Origin: Strix aluco
Lineage: Eukaryota > Chordata > Aves > Strigiformes > Strigidae
Assembly: GCF_031877795.1 (NCBI RefSeq)
Contig: NC_133938.1
Location: 13,114,920 to 13,178,919, forward strand
Length of the DNA: 64,000 nt
Reading direction: 5' to 3'
The notes beneath the pieces are model-generated. The model saw only the letters and a program-made list of their open reading frames with translations. It was not told the origin of the DNA and did no database searches. The first letter of the stretch is position 1; the number at the start of each line of letters is the position of its first letter. The position numbers and the translations under genes are program-made. Of the stretch, positions 62,801-64,000 are shown piece after piece.

Positions 62801-64000
62801 TTATCTTTCCACAGTGACATGTGTGGGAGTGAGGTGACCTTGCTATATAGAACAAAGTTGTCTTTGCTAAACTTGGGCAGTTTCTGAAATTGAATTTGAA
62901 GTAAGAGTTTCTCTATCTATAGGAAAGTGGTCAGCTGATGGCATCACCAGCATAGTTTGATTACCTAAATTAGATTCCCATTGTCCACCTTGGTCTTCTA
63001 GCATCTACTTTAAAATTAAACTAAAGGTGAAATGAAATACTAAATGAAGTCGCAGCAGTAAGCAATAAATGAGGATGGATCTGAACTATGTAAATCTAAC
63101 ATAATGAAAAGAAGTCGTCACTACATACAGAGAGAGACAGAGAAGGAAAAGAGATCCTGACTGGAGAAAGTTGACACAAATGAGCTGTTTGTGCCAAATC
63201 CTCAAATTAACTCTAACTGGAATTGGCAGATGATAGATTGCACAGAATTAAGGCCCAGAGACACAGAGATAGATGTCTGACTCTAATTGTAGTAAATGAG
63301 TTATATGCCTAAATACTTTTGAAAACCTAGTCCTTAAAATGCTTAAATGTGTACAGCTGTTGTAGAATTTATAAACCTCCCATAGTTACTGAAGAAGTGA
63401 ACAGGTAGGACATGACAAATACATTTGCTTTGGCAAAACAGCTGCAGAAGAGAAGCTCTGGCCAAGCTAGTCACAACTGCCTTGTGATTACCCAGGAAAG
63501 GGTGGGGTGGTTTCTTTACTACTAAATGTTTAACGAGCAGGTGGATCTCCATGGCCGATACAGCTTTAACCCAGGTGAGAGAGATGCTTTCTAAATAGAC
63601 AGCTTTTAACTCAGGGTTTGCGCTAAGGAGAGCAGGTTGAGAGTTTGTCTGATGTTGGGAAACGTGGAAGGATGTGCTCATCAAGGTTGGTTCACAAATG
63701 AAGCTGTGTTGATAAGGTGTTATTAATAGTGGTTTTGTTCTCAAAGCATGGTGTGTACAGTGCTAGCTTTCAGAGACTAACACACTTCAGAATATCTTCA
63801 TTTGTGTGGGCTTTGCTGTCTCTAAAGCACACTTAGTGCTTCATGATATCTGCATGTTTGGGATAGTGAATGTATGCTGTGTTTCCTTTTTTTGGAATGA
63901 TTTTTTTTCTTCATATTAAGTAGAAATTCTTGTTTTGTTTTAAATTATTGAACTAATGTGGACCTTGAAGTGTTATGAGGATTAGTTTAAATGTTTGTAC

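Larger units (their letters stand above)
49001..64000. other. Gene-poor DNA downstream of PIF1
   Basis: I find no frame with conserved protein features, no splice-consistent exon chain and no tRNA or other RNA gene in these 15 kb. About 49.1-49.7 kb is GC-richer without CpG clustering; from about 51.6 kb the sequence is AT-rich. Isolated AATAAA signals (for example near 50.05 and 50.56 kb) could belong to long 3' extensions or non-coding transcripts. Features noted separately are a stem-loop at 51.45 kb, a homopolymer at 54.27 kb and a possible old repeat at 56.75 kb. Confidence 0.55.

Overview
The window is nuclear DNA from a bird. The evidence is large intron-containing genes with consensus GT-AG splice sites and intact vertebrate reading frames, CR1 LINE fragments, and a solo retroviral LTR that resembles LTR families I know from neoavian and especially songbird genomes. 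The gene block TMEM125 - CFAP57 - EBNA1BP2 - CFAP144 (FAM183A) matches human 1p34.2.

Layout, left to right. 1-383 (minus) is the 5' coding end of TMEM125, whose gene continues beyond the left edge. 384-9034 has no coding gene; it holds two CR1 elements, G-tracts and a GC-rich stretch that may be a remote 5' leader exon of TMEM125. 9236-33011 (minus) is complete CFAP57 in 22 coding exons (1239 residues as spliced here), with a solo LTR and an old CR1 fragment in its largest intron. 33121-36843 (plus) is EBNA1BP2 in 9 exons (302 residues), head to head with CFAP57 across 109 bp. 37543-40676 (minus) is CFAP144 in 4 exons (120 residues), tail to tail with EBNA1BP2. 40871-47362 (plus) is the DNA helicase gene PIF1 in 12 exons (600 residues), head to head with CFAP144 across 194 bp. 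A decayed copy of PIF1 exon 11 lies in its 3' region. From about 48 kb to the right edge I see no convincing gene.

How the genes fit together. CFAP57 and CFAP144 are axonemal proteins, while EBNA1BP2 (60S ribosome assembly) and PIF1 (S/G2 helicase) serve growing or dividing cells. Each ciliary gene shares a short CpG-rich bidirectional promoter with a growth gene. In both promoters a full match to the RFX X-box lies 21-26 bp upstream of the ciliary start codon. The PIF1 side carries two inverted CCAAT boxes 31 bp apart and a CHR-like TTTGAA, the usual layout of G2/M-regulated genes; the EBNA1BP2 side carries two ETS-type motifs. In human, PIF1 lies on chromosome 15, so its place beside CFAP144 here is a synteny difference.

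All exon junctions were placed by eye. They keep the reading frame throughout and agree with my recollection of the human proteins, but no alignment or transcript data were available. I found no novel enzyme system; the most interesting material is the promoter architecture, the PIF1 location and the PIF1 exon relic.
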